Below, in pieces: positions 11,961 to 19,937 of a stretch of 20,372 nucleotides of DNA (position 1 is the stretch's first letter; each line of letters begins with the position of its first letter). A program made the position numbers and the translations under genes. The notes under the pieces were generated by a model that did not search any database, was not told the origin of the DNA, and saw only the letters and a list, made by a program, of their open reading frames with translations. Source of the stretch: Acidobacteriota bacterium (GTDB taxonomy: Bacteria; Acidobacteriota; Blastocatellia; Pyrinomonadales; Pyrinomonadaceae); contig QHXH01000256.1 of NCBI GenBank assembly GCA_003222855.1, positions 2,436 to 22,807 of the forward strand. Reading direction: 5' to 3'.

Positions 11961-14680
11961 TACTTCACCGTCAACTTAATAGGTTCGATCTGCAATAGCA
12001 GCGGCCGCCCATCGCTCGCGACAATATTGACGTTGGAAAGATCGAACGCCAGAGTGCTGTCGCCGGCAGCCAACGCTTCCACGTCGATGTCGAATATGGC
12101 TCCATCCGCAGTCACCGCAGAGCCCGCCGCAGGTGTCAGCGAAATTAAGATCATGCCATGAGTGTCAACCGATTGGGTTAGGGTGGGCGGCGTTTTCGCG
12201 TTCGCGAACAGATCGCCCATCGAAATTGAATTGACCTTCAGCACTTTCGGATCGAAGCGCAGCGTCACCAGCGCAAGTCCCAGCGGCGCGTCAGATTTCA
12301 CTCGCAGTTGGAGCTGCTGCTTGTCGCCAACTTTCAACTCCGACTTGCCGGGAGTAAGGCTGACCTCCATTACCGAAGCTGCCGGTTCCAAGGGTTTTGC
12401 GGCAGTTGACCCGCTTTCTCTTTTCGCGGCCAAATCTGTGACTGGCATCACTGCCGTGTCCTGCCTGGCGCTGAGGCCGGTCGTCGAGACATTCGCTGGC
12501 GATGACACCAACGTCTTCAAAGCCGTGCTCACATCCGCGGTTTGAAGCGCCGGCGGATTCTGGCTCGTCGCGATTGCAGCGGACTTCGGCTGTGGCATCG
12601 TCGCATCCGTTTGGATTGACGCGGACATGCGGTTCGCTTCCGTCGGCGACTGCGTTTGTGCCGCAACCGTATTGGTTTGCACCGTTGTATTCACCGGGGC
12701 GGCCTTCGCTGGGCTTTGCGGCTCAGATACTTTGGCCTGATCGCCGGCATCTGTTTTGACAGCGGGCTCATAAGCAGGAGCGGCGTCCGGAACCTGGATC
12801 ACAACATCTTTCGGAATATGGCGCGCCGCTGCAATCTGCTCTTCGCGGTCTGTCTCTCGCAGCATCGCTTCCAGCGAGCCGGTCGTCGGCGCCTGCAGGG
12901 TGCCGCTCGGCCGCATCTCTTCATCGCGCGGAGTCACTGCCGGCGCGCGCAACACCCGCGGCGTGACGGCGATCACGATGTCGACTTGTCGATTGTCGCG
13001 AGTCGGAGAGGTAAATAACCTACCCAGGATCGGAAGGCCGCTGAGAATCGGCAACCCCTGCCGGCCGTTTGATTGCACGTCCTGCGAAACGCTGGCGAGC
13101 ATCATCGTGCGATTATTCTGCACTCGTGCGGTCCCCGTAAGAGTGCGCTCAGTGAAGGTCGGCGTGGGCGAACCGGCGTTTACCACATCCTTGGATTCGA
13201 TGTTCATCTTGACCTGAACGTCGAGATTCGGGAAAACGATCGGCGTAAACTTCAGCGTTAACCCTGTCGGCTCATAATTGATCACCGGAAAGCCGCCGCT
13301 GCCAAATGGCTGGCTCGGTGTCGGCGTCGTGGAGCCGGTCTGGACTCCAAACGGAAAGGCCTGCGCAGTTTGCACCGGCACACGTTGACCGATGCGGGCG
13401 CTGGACTCCTCGTTGTTGAAGGCGTGAATTTGAGTAGACGCCAACAGCTTCGAGTTATTCCTACTCTGAAATGCCGTCAGCACCGATGGAGGAATAACCA
13501 GAGCATACGCGCCTCCGGTAGGCACTCCGGCCAGAATGCTGGCAACATTAACGCCGACATGCTGGGCGGTAGTGGCGGCGTTCGAAGTAAGAACCGAAAG
13601 TCCCGGCGATCCGCCGAGATTAAACGCGCTGCCCTGTCCCAACTGATTGCCGAGCTGCAAAAAATTGCTGTGTGATACTTCGTAGATATTCACATCCATC
13701 ACAACTTCGGCGCGATCTTTGTCGAGACTCTCGAGCAATTCGCCGATGAGCTTGACGTTCTCCGCCGTATCCCGAACCGTTAAGCTATTCGTGTCTTTGT
13801 CCGAAACCACTATCGGCTGCGGCCTGCCCACCGAAGCCGGCAAGGCCTGACCAATGAGCGCCTTTATTTTGTCGGGATCGGAGTTGGCAATAAAAAACGT
13901 GCGCACCACAAGTTGCTGATACTGCGGGCGCCGTGACTGATCGGCAACCAAAATCGTTCGTCGATCAAGCTTTTGAAAGAAAAGATTCTCCTGAAGGAAA
14001 AGTAAATCGAGCGCCTTGGCAGTCGTGACTTTTTGCAGGTTCAGATCCACTGGACGCGGCTGGGCAAATGACTGGCGATCAAACATGACGTTCAGGTTCA
14101 AGTCTGCCGCCAACGCCTTGATGACATTTTTGATATCGACCCCGTTGAAATTGATCGTCCGCTGTACTTCAGTCCTGGGCGCAACCTCCTGATCCTGCTC
14201 ACGCGTAGGCGAAGGTTGGTTCGGAGTTCCGCCTCCCAATGAAGTATCCGTTTTCGCATTGCCGTCCGTTGTGCTTGAGACGATCAGCCCTTGTTTCACC
14301 TGTTCGAGCCGGAGCATTCGTTCCATCTCTGACACGGCAAGTTGGTTCACGGGATCGTAACCGAACGCTTGTCGAAAGGCATTGTAGGCGCCGACGTAAT
14401 CACGCTGTTCAGCCAACGAGCGCCCTTGTTGCATAAACGTCTGCGAGGCGTTGAAGACCGCGCGCCGGTAATGCAATTGATAATCGACGTTACTCGGATC
14501 GGCGGCCATCGCGAGCGTAAATTCCTGCGCGGCTTTTTCCCACTGCTGCGCCTGCTCGTATTTCATGCCCTGGGTGAAGTGATCTTTGCCCTTGTTCGCG
14601 AACACGGACACGGGCAGCGCCAACATGCAACCCACGATTGTGAGCGCCAGAATCGAGTGCCAACGGTTTTTTGATGTCAT
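11960..14680 (-). CDS. Secretin (GspD/PilQ-like) with N-terminal TPR and C-terminal cohesin-like domain
   Basis: The product is 906 residues from ATG 14680, with AGAGG about 6 nt upstream. The longer open frame to 14812 has no signal peptide at its start and is rejected. Order: signal peptide 1-28 (ILALTIVGCMLALPVSVFA); TPR-like helices about 34-120 (HFTQGMKYEQAQQWEKAAQEF); secretin N-domains about 174-326 (INFNGVDIKNVIKALAADLN, IVVSDKDTNSLTVRDTAENV); secretin core about 411-578, with the family motif GLTLKFTPIVFPNLDVQVKM and the ending LPILSGLPILGRLFTS...VDIVIAVTPRVL. Then a Pro/Ala/Thr-rich linker of about 190 residues and a cohesin-like beta-sandwich at about 769-906 (LTPGKSELKVGDKQQLQLRV, ALVTLRFDPKVLKVNSISMG, ADGAIFDIDVEALAAG). 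It forms the outer-membrane gate for the pilus or secretion machine. Confidence 0.9.
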   Translation of the reverse strand: MTSKNRWHSILALTIVGCMLALPVSVFANKGKDHFTQGMKYEQAQQWEKAAQEFTLAMAADPSNVDYQLHYRRAVFNASQTFMQQGRSLAEQRDYVGAYNAFRQAFGYDPVNQLAVSEMERMLRLEQVKQGLIVSSTTDGNAKTDTSLGGGTPNQPSPTREQDQEVAPRTEVQRTINFNGVDIKNVIKALAADLNLNVMFDRQSFAQPRPVDLNLQKVTTAKALDLLFLQENLFFQKLDRRTILVADQSRRPQYQQLVVRTFFIANSDPDKIKALIGQALPASVGRPQPIVVSDKDTNSLTVRDTAENVKLIGELLESLDKDRAEVVMDVNIYEVSHSNFLQLGNQLGQGSAFNLGGSPGLSVLTSNAATTAQHVGVNVASILAGVPTGGAYALVIPPSVLTAFQSRNNSKLLASTQIHAFNNEESSARIGQRVPVQTAQAFPFGVQTGSTTPTPSQPFGSGGFPVINYEPTGLTLKFTPIVFPNLDVQVKMNIESKDVVNAGSPTPTFTERTLTGTARVQNNRTMMLASVSQDVQSNGRQGLPILSGLPILGRLFTSPTRDNRQVDIVIAVTPRVLRAPAVTPRDEEMRPSGTLQAPTTGSLEAMLRETDREEQIAAARHIPKDVVIQVPDAAPAYEPAVKTDAGDQAKVSEPQSPAKAAPVNTTVQTNTVAAQTQSPTEANRMSASIQTDATMPQPKSAAIATSQNPPALQTADVSTALKTLVSSPANVSTTGLSARQDTAVMPVTDLAAKRESGSTAAKPLEPAASVMEVSLTPGKSELKVGDKQQLQLRVKSDAPLGLALVTLRFDPKVLKVNSISMGDLFANAKTPPTLTQSVDTHGMILISLTPAAGSAVTADGAIFDIDVEALAAGDSTLAFDLSNVNIVASDGRPLLLQIEPIKLTVK

Positions 14681-14870
14681 AACTGAACCTCTTGCTGATA
14701 CGCCAGTCTTTGGAAAAGTGACCGAAAACCTCGGTCCCTGGAAGTTACACGCGACGAGTGAGAACCAGTTCCGCAATGCCAAAAACCTTTGCAGTTTAAC
14801 AGAAAAACTCAAGTTTAGGGGACGGGAGACTGAGACTTGGACGGGGCCCCCCTTGTCGAGGCAACAACTA
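14681..14870. other. 190-bp gap between gspE-like and secretin genes
   Basis: The gap holds a small 6-bp stem (GACCGA 14720-14725 with TCGGTC 14731-14736) and a GGGGCCCC palindrome (14843-14850). No T-run follows either on the minus strand. The sequence is locally AT-rich (14780-14820), which could hold a promoter for the secretin, but no convincing -35/-10 pair was found. Confidence 0.4.
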
Positions 14871-16589
14871 TTAGGGCCCGGCGCTTAGATTCACTTCCTC
14901 GACAAAAGTTACCCTATTAATTTCATGTAAGGTCGAAACTCCTGAAAAAACTTTTTTCAGGGCCGATTCGCGCAGGCTGGTGAGCCCTTCGGCCTCGGCC
15001 GCCCGGCGGACTTCCGAGCCCGGCCGGCGTTCGACAATCATTTCGCGAATGTTATCGCTAAGATCGAGCAGCTCGTGAATCGCGGTGCGGCCGCGATAGC
15101 CCGTGTGGTTGCATGCGTCGCATCCGACGTTTGAATAAAAAAGACGATTTCGATTTTCTTCGGGACGCAGGCCTGATTCGATCAGCTCAGTATCAGAAGG
15201 GTGAAACGGCCGGCGACAGAATGTGCACAGCACGCGCACCAATCGTTGGGCCAGCACACAATTCAACGATGAGACGAAGTTATAAGGTTCGACGCCCATG
15301 TTCAGAAAGCGACCAATCACGTCGATTACGTTGTTGGCGTGCACCGTCGTGAAAACCAGGTGACCCGTTAACGCCGACTGAATGGCAATCTGCGCGGTTT
15401 CCTCGTCACGAATTTCGCCGACCATGATCTTGTCGGGATCGTGACGCAGAATCGATCGCAGGCCGCGCGCAAAGGTCAGGCCCTTCTTCTCGTTCACCGG
15501 AATTTGCGTAATACCATGTAACTGATATTCGACCGGATCTTCAATCGTAATAATCTTGTCTTCTTCGTTTCGAATCTCATTCAACGCGGCGTACAGCGTC
15601 GTCGTCTTACCGGAGCCGGTTGGCCCGGTCACGAGCACCATCCCATAAGGTTCGGCGATGTACCGGCGAAACTTGCGCAGGTCGTCAGGATCGAAACCGA
15701 CTACATTCAAATCCAGGTTTTTAAACTCTTCGTTGATTTGTTCCTTATCGAGGATCCGAATCACCGCATCTTCGCCATGTACCGTCGGCATGATCGAAAC
15801 ACGAAAGTCCACGTTGCGGCCCTTGTAACGAACGCGAAAGCGCCCGTCCTGAGGCACGCGGCGTTCGGCAATATCAAGTTCAGACATCACCTTGATGCGC
15901 GAGATCAGCGTCTGATGATAGGCCAGATCGATCGGATCCACTTTCGCGTATAGCGCCCCGTCAATGCGGTATTTCACCTGAACTTCGGTGTCGCGCGTTT
16001 CGATATGAATGTCGGAAGCCCGCGACTCCATAGCGTTGTAAACGATCGTGTCAACCAGCTTGATGATTGGCGACATCTCGCTGTCAGTGGCCAGGCGATC
16101 GAGATCGAGAACCTCTTCACCCTGCTCAGTCTCGCGCACCAGCGAGATGCGGAAACCGGACGCTGCTTCCTGCAACACGCGTTGGGTCGCATCGCCTTTG
16201 CGCAGCACGACGTCAATCGCGCCGGCAGTCGCCACGGAGGGAATAATTCGCGTGCGCAACGCGCCGGCCAAATCATCCAACCGATCGAGATCAGTTGGGT
16301 CGGCCATGGCGATGTGCAGCTTTCCGTTCTCACGCCGCAGGGGCACGAACTGATGACGGACCATCAGATCGACGGGAACTTCGGACAGCAACGAATAATC
16401 GATTGGCGATTCGCCGTCCTGCGGCAGCAGATTGACGAACGGCAGCCGATAACGGCGCGCCAACTCTTTGGCTTGGCGCATCTCGGGTGGTTCATTAGCC
16501 GCCGCCAAATCGTCGCCGGATTGAGTGATCCCGGCGCGGATCGCATCGGCATTTTTCGCGTCAACTTCTTCGTCAGTAAATTGCTTCAT
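14871..16589 (-). CDS. GspE/PilB-type assembly ATPase
   Basis: The product is 572 residues from ATG 16589; a TTG four codons upstream falls inside an inverted repeat. The N-terminal domain (about 30-130, LARRYRLPFVNLL ... FVPLRRENGKLHIAMADPTD) is a T2SSE-N/MshEN-like module. The core holds an Asp box (SRASDIHIETRDTEVQVKYRID), Walker A GPTGSGKTTT at 322-331, a second Asp box (IITIEDPVEYQ), Walker B (KIMVGEIRDEETAQIA) and a His box (FTTVHANN). The zinc tetra-Cys motif is complete: C455-TF-C458 and C490-DA-C493. All catalytic elements are intact, so this should be the active cytoplasmic hexameric extension ATPase. It follows the GspF-like gene by 69 bp containing an 18-bp inverted repeat. There is no Shine-Dalgarno of normal form. 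Confidence 0.93.
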   Translation of the reverse strand: MKQFTDEEVDAKNADAIRAGITQSGDDLAAANEPPEMRQAKELARRYRLPFVNLLPQDGESPIDYSLLSEVPVDLMVRHQFVPLRRENGKLHIAMADPTDLDRLDDLAGALRTRIIPSVATAGAIDVVLRKGDATQRVLQEAASGFRISLVRETEQGEEVLDLDRLATDSEMSPIIKLVDTIVYNAMESRASDIHIETRDTEVQVKYRIDGALYAKVDPIDLAYHQTLISRIKVMSELDIAERRVPQDGRFRVRYKGRNVDFRVSIMPTVHGEDAVIRILDKEQINEEFKNLDLNVVGFDPDDLRKFRRYIAEPYGMVLVTGPTGSGKTTTLYAALNEIRNEEDKIITIEDPVEYQLHGITQIPVNEKKGLTFARGLRSILRHDPDKIMVGEIRDEETAQIAIQSALTGHLVFTTVHANNVIDVIGRFLNMGVEPYNFVSSLNCVLAQRLVRVLCTFCRRPFHPSDTELIESGLRPEENRNRLFYSNVGCDACNHTGYRGRTAIHELLDLSDNIREMIVERRPGSEVRRAAEAEGLTSLRESALKKVFSGVSTLHEINRVTFVEEVNLSAGP

Positions 16590-16597
16590 GCTGTAGA

Positions 16598-16652
16598 GCA
16601 AGTTGTTAACTTGCGGAGTACTTTTTTCAAATTTCGCAAGTTAACAACTTGC
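16598..16652. repeat. 18-bp perfect inverted repeat just upstream of the gspE-like start
   Basis: GCAAGTTGTTAACTTGCG (16598-16615) is the exact reverse complement of CGCAAGTTAACAACTTGC (16635-16652), with a 19-nt spacer. Each arm is itself a hairpin (GCAAGTT-GTT-AACTTGC), so two small hairpins or one long one can form. The repeat ends 8 bp from the start codon and occupies the place of the ribosome binding site. Confidence 0.85.
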
Positions 16653-16658
16653 GCCACA

Positions 16659-17891
16659 TCAATGCATCATCGGGCCGTTCGAAATCGATTGAATGATCGG
16701 CAAATAAATCGCCAGCAGGATTATCACGACCACGCCGCCCATCACCACCAGAATCGCAGGCTCAAGAGTCGTCGTCAACTGCTCTAATCGGACCTCTGAT
16801 TCCGCTTCGTAAAACGTCGCTACCTCATCCAGCATCTCGCGCAGACTCCCGGATCGTTCGCCGATACCAATCATGTCGATCGCCAGTTCAGGCATCCACG
16901 CCGCCGTCTCGAGGCTTTCAGTAAATGACCTCCCTTCCCGAATCAAAGGAAGTATCGCCGAGCTTCGGCGCCGCAGTTCCAGATTGGTAATCGATTCAGC
17001 CGCAATCTCCCACGACTCGACAATGGTGATGCCGCCGGCGAGCAGCGTCGCCAACGATCGCGCGGCCTGCGATGCCGTCATTTGCACCAATAGTTTTCCC
17101 GCAAGCGGCAATCGCAACATCGCTCTATCGATCAATAAGCGCCCCTGCGGCGTACGCGACCAAATGAATATTCCAATCGATCCGACGATAAGCGCCGGCA
17201 CGACCCAAATCGCGTTGCGCATCATCCAGCCCGATATTGCCAAAACGATGACGGTGACTGTCGGCAGGTTGTTTCCGAATCCTGAAAACAAATCCGACAT
17301 GCGCGGAACCACAAACGTCGTGAGAAAGATCACCATGCCCAAACACGCAAAGAGCAGAAACGCGGGATAAGCAAGCGCGCCGCGAATCTTTCTTCGCAGC
17401 CCAACTGAGCGTCGCATGTAATTCACGTACCGCGACAGCACGTCATCTAGCGCGCCCGATCGTTCGCCCGCCAGGATCGAGGCCGTGTACATTCGCGGAA
17501 ATGTCGCCCCTTGTGCCGCAAAGGCTTGTGACAGCGCCGCACCACCACGGATTGCTTCTTCAACTTCTTCGAGCACGGCGCGCAATCGCACCGAAGCTGC
17601 TCTGCGGCGCAGCATAGTAATCGCCTGCAAAATCGGAATTCCCGCGCGCAAGAGCGCCGCTAACTGCTGATTGAAGAGGAGAAAGTCGTTGGCCTTGACG
17701 CGCGCTCTCCCACCGGCGCCGCCGGCCCTGGTTAGGGAGGCGACGCCGTCAGCCTTAGGGGGTGTGACCGCGAAGACTTTGAAGCCTTCGCGTTCAAGTC
17801 GCGCGCGGACCTCGTTGGCAGCGAGGGCTTCGACGGTGCGCGTCACGATTTCGCCAGCAGGCGTTCCTAAACGAACAATAAACTCAGCCAT
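16659..17891 (-). CDS. GspF/PilC-type inner-membrane platform protein
   Basis: The product is 410 residues from ATG 17891 (MAEFIVRLGTPAGEIVTRTV). An upstream extension to 17963 lies in intergenic repeat sequence and is rejected. After an N-terminal domain (ANEVRARLEREGFKVFAVTP) there are two T2SSF repeats. The first is at about 74-200 (FLLFNQQLAALLRAGIPILQAI, YTASILAGERSGALDDVLSRYV) and the second at about 275-400 (SQAARSLATLLAGGITIVESWE, MIGIGERSGSLREMLDEVATFY). The membrane spans are AYPAFLLFACLGMVIFLTTF, VVPALIVGSIGIFIW and AILVVMGGVVVIILLAIYLP. It is the first gene of the assembly cluster in transcription order; the ATPase at 14871-16589 follows. Confidence 0.92.
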   Translation of the reverse strand: MAEFIVRLGTPAGEIVTRTVEALAANEVRARLEREGFKVFAVTPPKADGVASLTRAGGAGGRARVKANDFLLFNQQLAALLRAGIPILQAITMLRRRAASVRLRAVLEEVEEAIRGGAALSQAFAAQGATFPRMYTASILAGERSGALDDVLSRYVNYMRRSVGLRRKIRGALAYPAFLLFACLGMVIFLTTFVVPRMSDLFSGFGNNLPTVTVIVLAISGWMMRNAIWVVPALIVGSIGIFIWSRTPQGRLLIDRAMLRLPLAGKLLVQMTASQAARSLATLLAGGITIVESWEIAAESITNLELRRRSSAILPLIREGRSFTESLETAAWMPELAIDMIGIGERSGSLREMLDEVATFYEAESEVRLEQLTTTLEPAILVVMGGVVVIILLAIYLPIIQSISNGPMMH

Positions 17892-17932
17892 TTTCCAATT
17901 CGGAGTATAACACGCGGTCCCTGGCGGGCGGG

Positions 17933-18014
17933 TCAGAACCCCGAGCGATAGCGAGGGGATCAAACTTGCCTCCGAGAGATTCCCTGATCCGGTCGCTACC
18001 GCTCGCGGTTCTGA
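17933..18014. repeat. Interspersed repeat pair in inverted orientation (about 30 bp each)
   Basis: The first arm, 17933-17962, begins TCAGAACCCCGAGCGATAGC. The second arm, 17985-18014, read on the minus strand begins TCAGAACCGCGAGCGGTAGC. Each is 30 bp, ends GGATCA and agrees with the other at 26 positions by my alignment. A shortened relative, TCAGAACCGCGAGCGGGATC(A), is at 18136-18156, and a degenerate relative is near 18335-18360. Confidence 0.65.
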
Positions 18015-18062
18015 AACTTCATCGTTGCCATCACGCCTGAGCCGCCATCAAGTTGCAGAAAG

Positions 18063-18103
18063 CCAAATATTTGGTTGACGTTTCAAATCGTTTGAAATAT
18101 CGT
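18063..18103 (+). promoter_or_regulatory. Sigma70-like promoter with palindromic (operator-like) spacer for the permease
   Basis: TTGACG (18075-18080) and TATCGT (18098-18103) are separated by exactly 17 bp. The 17-bp spacer is itself the perfect palindrome TTTCAAA-TCG-TTTGAAA. A second perfect palindrome, CCAAATATTTGG (18063-18074), abuts the -35. This is the layout of a repressor-controlled promoter. It is about 290 bp upstream of the permease, with repeats in the leader. Confidence 0.5.
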
Positions 18104-18195
18104 CCCCGCGATTTCTGCGACCCTACAGGGCTCTGTCAGAACCGCGAGCGGGATCAAGACGAAACATTTCTCTATAGTCAGAATTTGAGAAGAAT

Positions 18196-18307
18196 CTGAG
18201 CAGTTGTACTGATGCAGTTTGGTGAGGTGGCACGGGGCGTCCCGCCCGTGAATCACGCGCAAGATGCGCGTGCCACATTCAAACTGCATCAGTACGCTGA
18301 GCAGTTG
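18196..18307. mobile_element. MITE-like miniature element with terminal inverted repeats and direct repeats
   Basis: GTACTGATGCAGTTTG (18206-18221) is the exact reverse complement of CAAACTGCATCAGTAC (18280-18295). The pair encloses a 50-bp structured core (18227-18276). The 11-bp CTGAGCAGTTG occurs directly on both sides (18196-18206 and 18297-18307), as expected of a target-site duplication. It has no coding capacity. The direct repeat resembles part of the terminal repeat, so an origin by repeat decay is also possible. Confidence 0.6.
18227..18276 (-). repeat. 50-bp three-way-junction repeat, copy 1
   Basis: Read on the minus strand: GTGG, hairpin CACGCGC-ATCTT-GCGCGTG, ATT, hairpin CACGGGC-GGGACG-CCCCGTG, CCAC. 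It differs from the copy at 19962-20011 by one base out of 50 and is in the opposite orientation. Confidence 0.85.
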
Positions 18308-18389
18308 AGCGCGATTGCTACAGTAGTGCCTTATCCCGGTCGCTGCCCCTCACGGTCAGGCGACGAATTGCGATTAAGGAGAAGCCGCC

Positions 18390-19937
18390 ATGTCGTCAAC
18401 ATCAACTCCAACTCAAACCATCAAGGGCGAGTCATCTGAGAGCCCCCATCTGGTTCGCGGTCTCAGTCTATTAGACGCGACGATGATCGTAATCGGATCA
18501 ATGATCGGATCCGGAATCTTCCTGGTATCGGCCGAATCGTCGCGTCTGGTGGCTTCGCCGGGATGGCTGCTGGTGGCGTGGGCACTGGCCGGCGTGCTGA
18601 CGATAACCGGGGCGCTGTCGTGCGCGGAACTCGCGGCGATGATGCCGCGCGCCGGCGGTCAATATGTTTTTCTCCGCGAAGCTTATGGCCCCTCGATCGG
18701 TTTTCTTTTCGGCTGGGCCCTCTTTCTGGTGGTGCAGAGCGGAACGATTGCGGCCGTCGCGGTTGCCTTTGCCAACTTCCTCGGCGTGCTGGTTCCCACT
18801 ATCTCTTCTGAGAATTACCTGATCGCGCCACACGCGCTGGGCGCTTACGCGATCAGTGTCTCAACGCAACAGGTCGTCGCCATCGCGCTGATCTTGCTTT
18901 TGACGTTTACCAACATGAACGGTCTGAAGACCGGGAAGATCATTCAGAACTCTTTCACCTTTACGAAGACCGCGGCGCTGCTTGCTTTGGTCGTAGTAGG
19001 TCTGACGATCGGTTGGAAAGTCGGAATGCGCAACGGCGCGGCCGCATTCACGAGTTCCTGGTGGAATCCGTTTGCCAACGGATGGAAACCGTCGAGCTCG
19101 GATTTGGGTTTTGCAGCTGTAGGCAAGACCGCGGTGAGTCTCGCCTTGATCATGATGCTGGGCCGAGCGATGTCCGGCCCTCTCTTCGCCCAGTCGGCCT
19201 GGAACAACGTCACGTTCACCGGCGCCGAAGTAAAGGATCCGGGTCGCAATCTGCCGCGCGCACTTCTGATCGGCTGTACAACAGTCGTAGCGCTCTATCT
19301 ACTGGCAAACCTTGCTTACGTTGTCGTGCTGCCGCTCAAGTCCATTCAAACCGCCGAATCAAATCGCGTGGGAACCGCAGCCATGCAAGCAATCTTTGGA
19401 CCGCCTGGAAAAATCATCATGGCGATCGCGATCATGATCTCAACCTTCGGTTGCAATAACGGATTGATCCTCGCCGGCGCGCGCGTCTATTACGCGATGG
19501 CTTGCGACAATCTGTTTTTTAAGCGGGTGGGGACGTTGAATGCGAAGCACGTGCCCGCGGTGGCTTTGATTACTCAGGGAATTTGGGCTTCGCTCCTGAC
19601 ATTGCCGCGCACTGTCACGACCGACGCGGCGACCGGAAAGGTGGCTTACGGCAACGTCTATACGCAATTGATCGAATACCTGACTTCCGCGGATTTGATT
19701 TTTTATGGACTGATGGTGGCGGCGGTAATCGTCTTCAGAAGAAAGGCCGCCGGCCTCGAAAGACCCTATCGCACGATGGGTTACCCGGTTGTGCCTTTGA
19801 TTTATGTCACGCTCGCATTTCTGTTTGTGATCGATCTCGGCTATCTGGCGCCGCGCACTTCGGGCATTGGTTATTTAATCGTGCTCACAGGCATTCCTGC
19901 TTATTTAATATGGAGAAGGCAGGCCAAAGCTGCTTGA
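18390..19937 (+). CDS. APC-family amino-acid permease
   Basis: The product is 515 residues. AAGGAG about 8 nt upstream supports the ATG. It is strongly hydrophobic with about 12-13 membrane spans. The first span carries the APC substrate-binding loop GSMIGSGIF (about 36-44). The AELAAMMPRAGGQYVFLREAYG segment (about 79-100) and the cytoplasmic motif EVKDPGRNLPRAL (about 280-292) are also characteristic. These inner-membrane carriers move amino acids by proton coupling or exchange; the substrate cannot be read from sequence. It is the only complete plus-strand gene and lies between two inverted copies of a 50-bp repeat. The 3' end overlaps the open frame of the convergent LTxxQ gene by 37 bp. 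Its promoter appears to be the operator-like one at 18063-18103. Confidence 0.92.
   Translation: MSSTSTPTQTIKGESSESPHLVRGLSLLDATMIVIGSMIGSGIFLVSAESSRLVASPGWLLVAWALAGVLTITGALSCAELAAMMPRAGGQYVFLREAYGPSIGFLFGWALFLVVQSGTIAAVAVAFANFLGVLVPTISSENYLIAPHALGAYAISVSTQQVVAIALILLLTFTNMNGLKTGKIIQNSFTFTKTAALLALVVVGLTIGWKVGMRNGAAAFTSSWWNPFANGWKPSSSDLGFAAVGKTAVSLALIMMLGRAMSGPLFAQSAWNNVTFTGAEVKDPGRNLPRALLIGCTTVVALYLLANLAYVVVLPLKSIQTAESNRVGTAAMQAIFGPPGKIIMAIAIMISTFGCNNGLILAGARVYYAMACDNLFFKRVGTLNAKHVPAVALITQGIWASLLTLPRTVTTDAATGKVAYGNVYTQLIEYLTSADLIFYGLMVAAVIVFRRKAAGLERPYRTMGYPVVPLIYVTLAFLFVIDLGYLAPRTSGIGYLIVLTGIPAYLIWRRQAKAA

Larger units (their letters stand above)
17892..18389. other. Divergent ~500-bp intergenic region between the pilus cluster and the permease
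   Basis: No credible gene is seen. It contains, left to right: an imperfect 30-bp inverted repeat (17933-18014), a CCAAATATTTGG palindrome (18063-18074), a sigma70-like promoter with palindromic spacer (18075-18103), a shorter copy of the first repeat (18136-18156), a MITE-like element (18196-18307) and a degenerate repeat copy near 18335-18360. A promoter for the leftward pilus cluster must also lie here, but no clear match was found. Confidence 0.6.

Noticed and set aside
14681..14812. Upstream extension of the secretin frame
   Set aside because: The internal ATG at 14680 has a ribosome binding site and begins a clean signal peptide; the extension has neither.
17892..17963. Upstream extension of the GspF frame
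   Set aside because: It runs through a dispersed repeat and the family N-terminus begins at MAEFIVRL.
18212..18439. Small plus-strand ORF before the permease
   Set aside because: It is the translation of the MITE-like repeat (contains NHAQDARAT) and overlaps the permease start in another frame.
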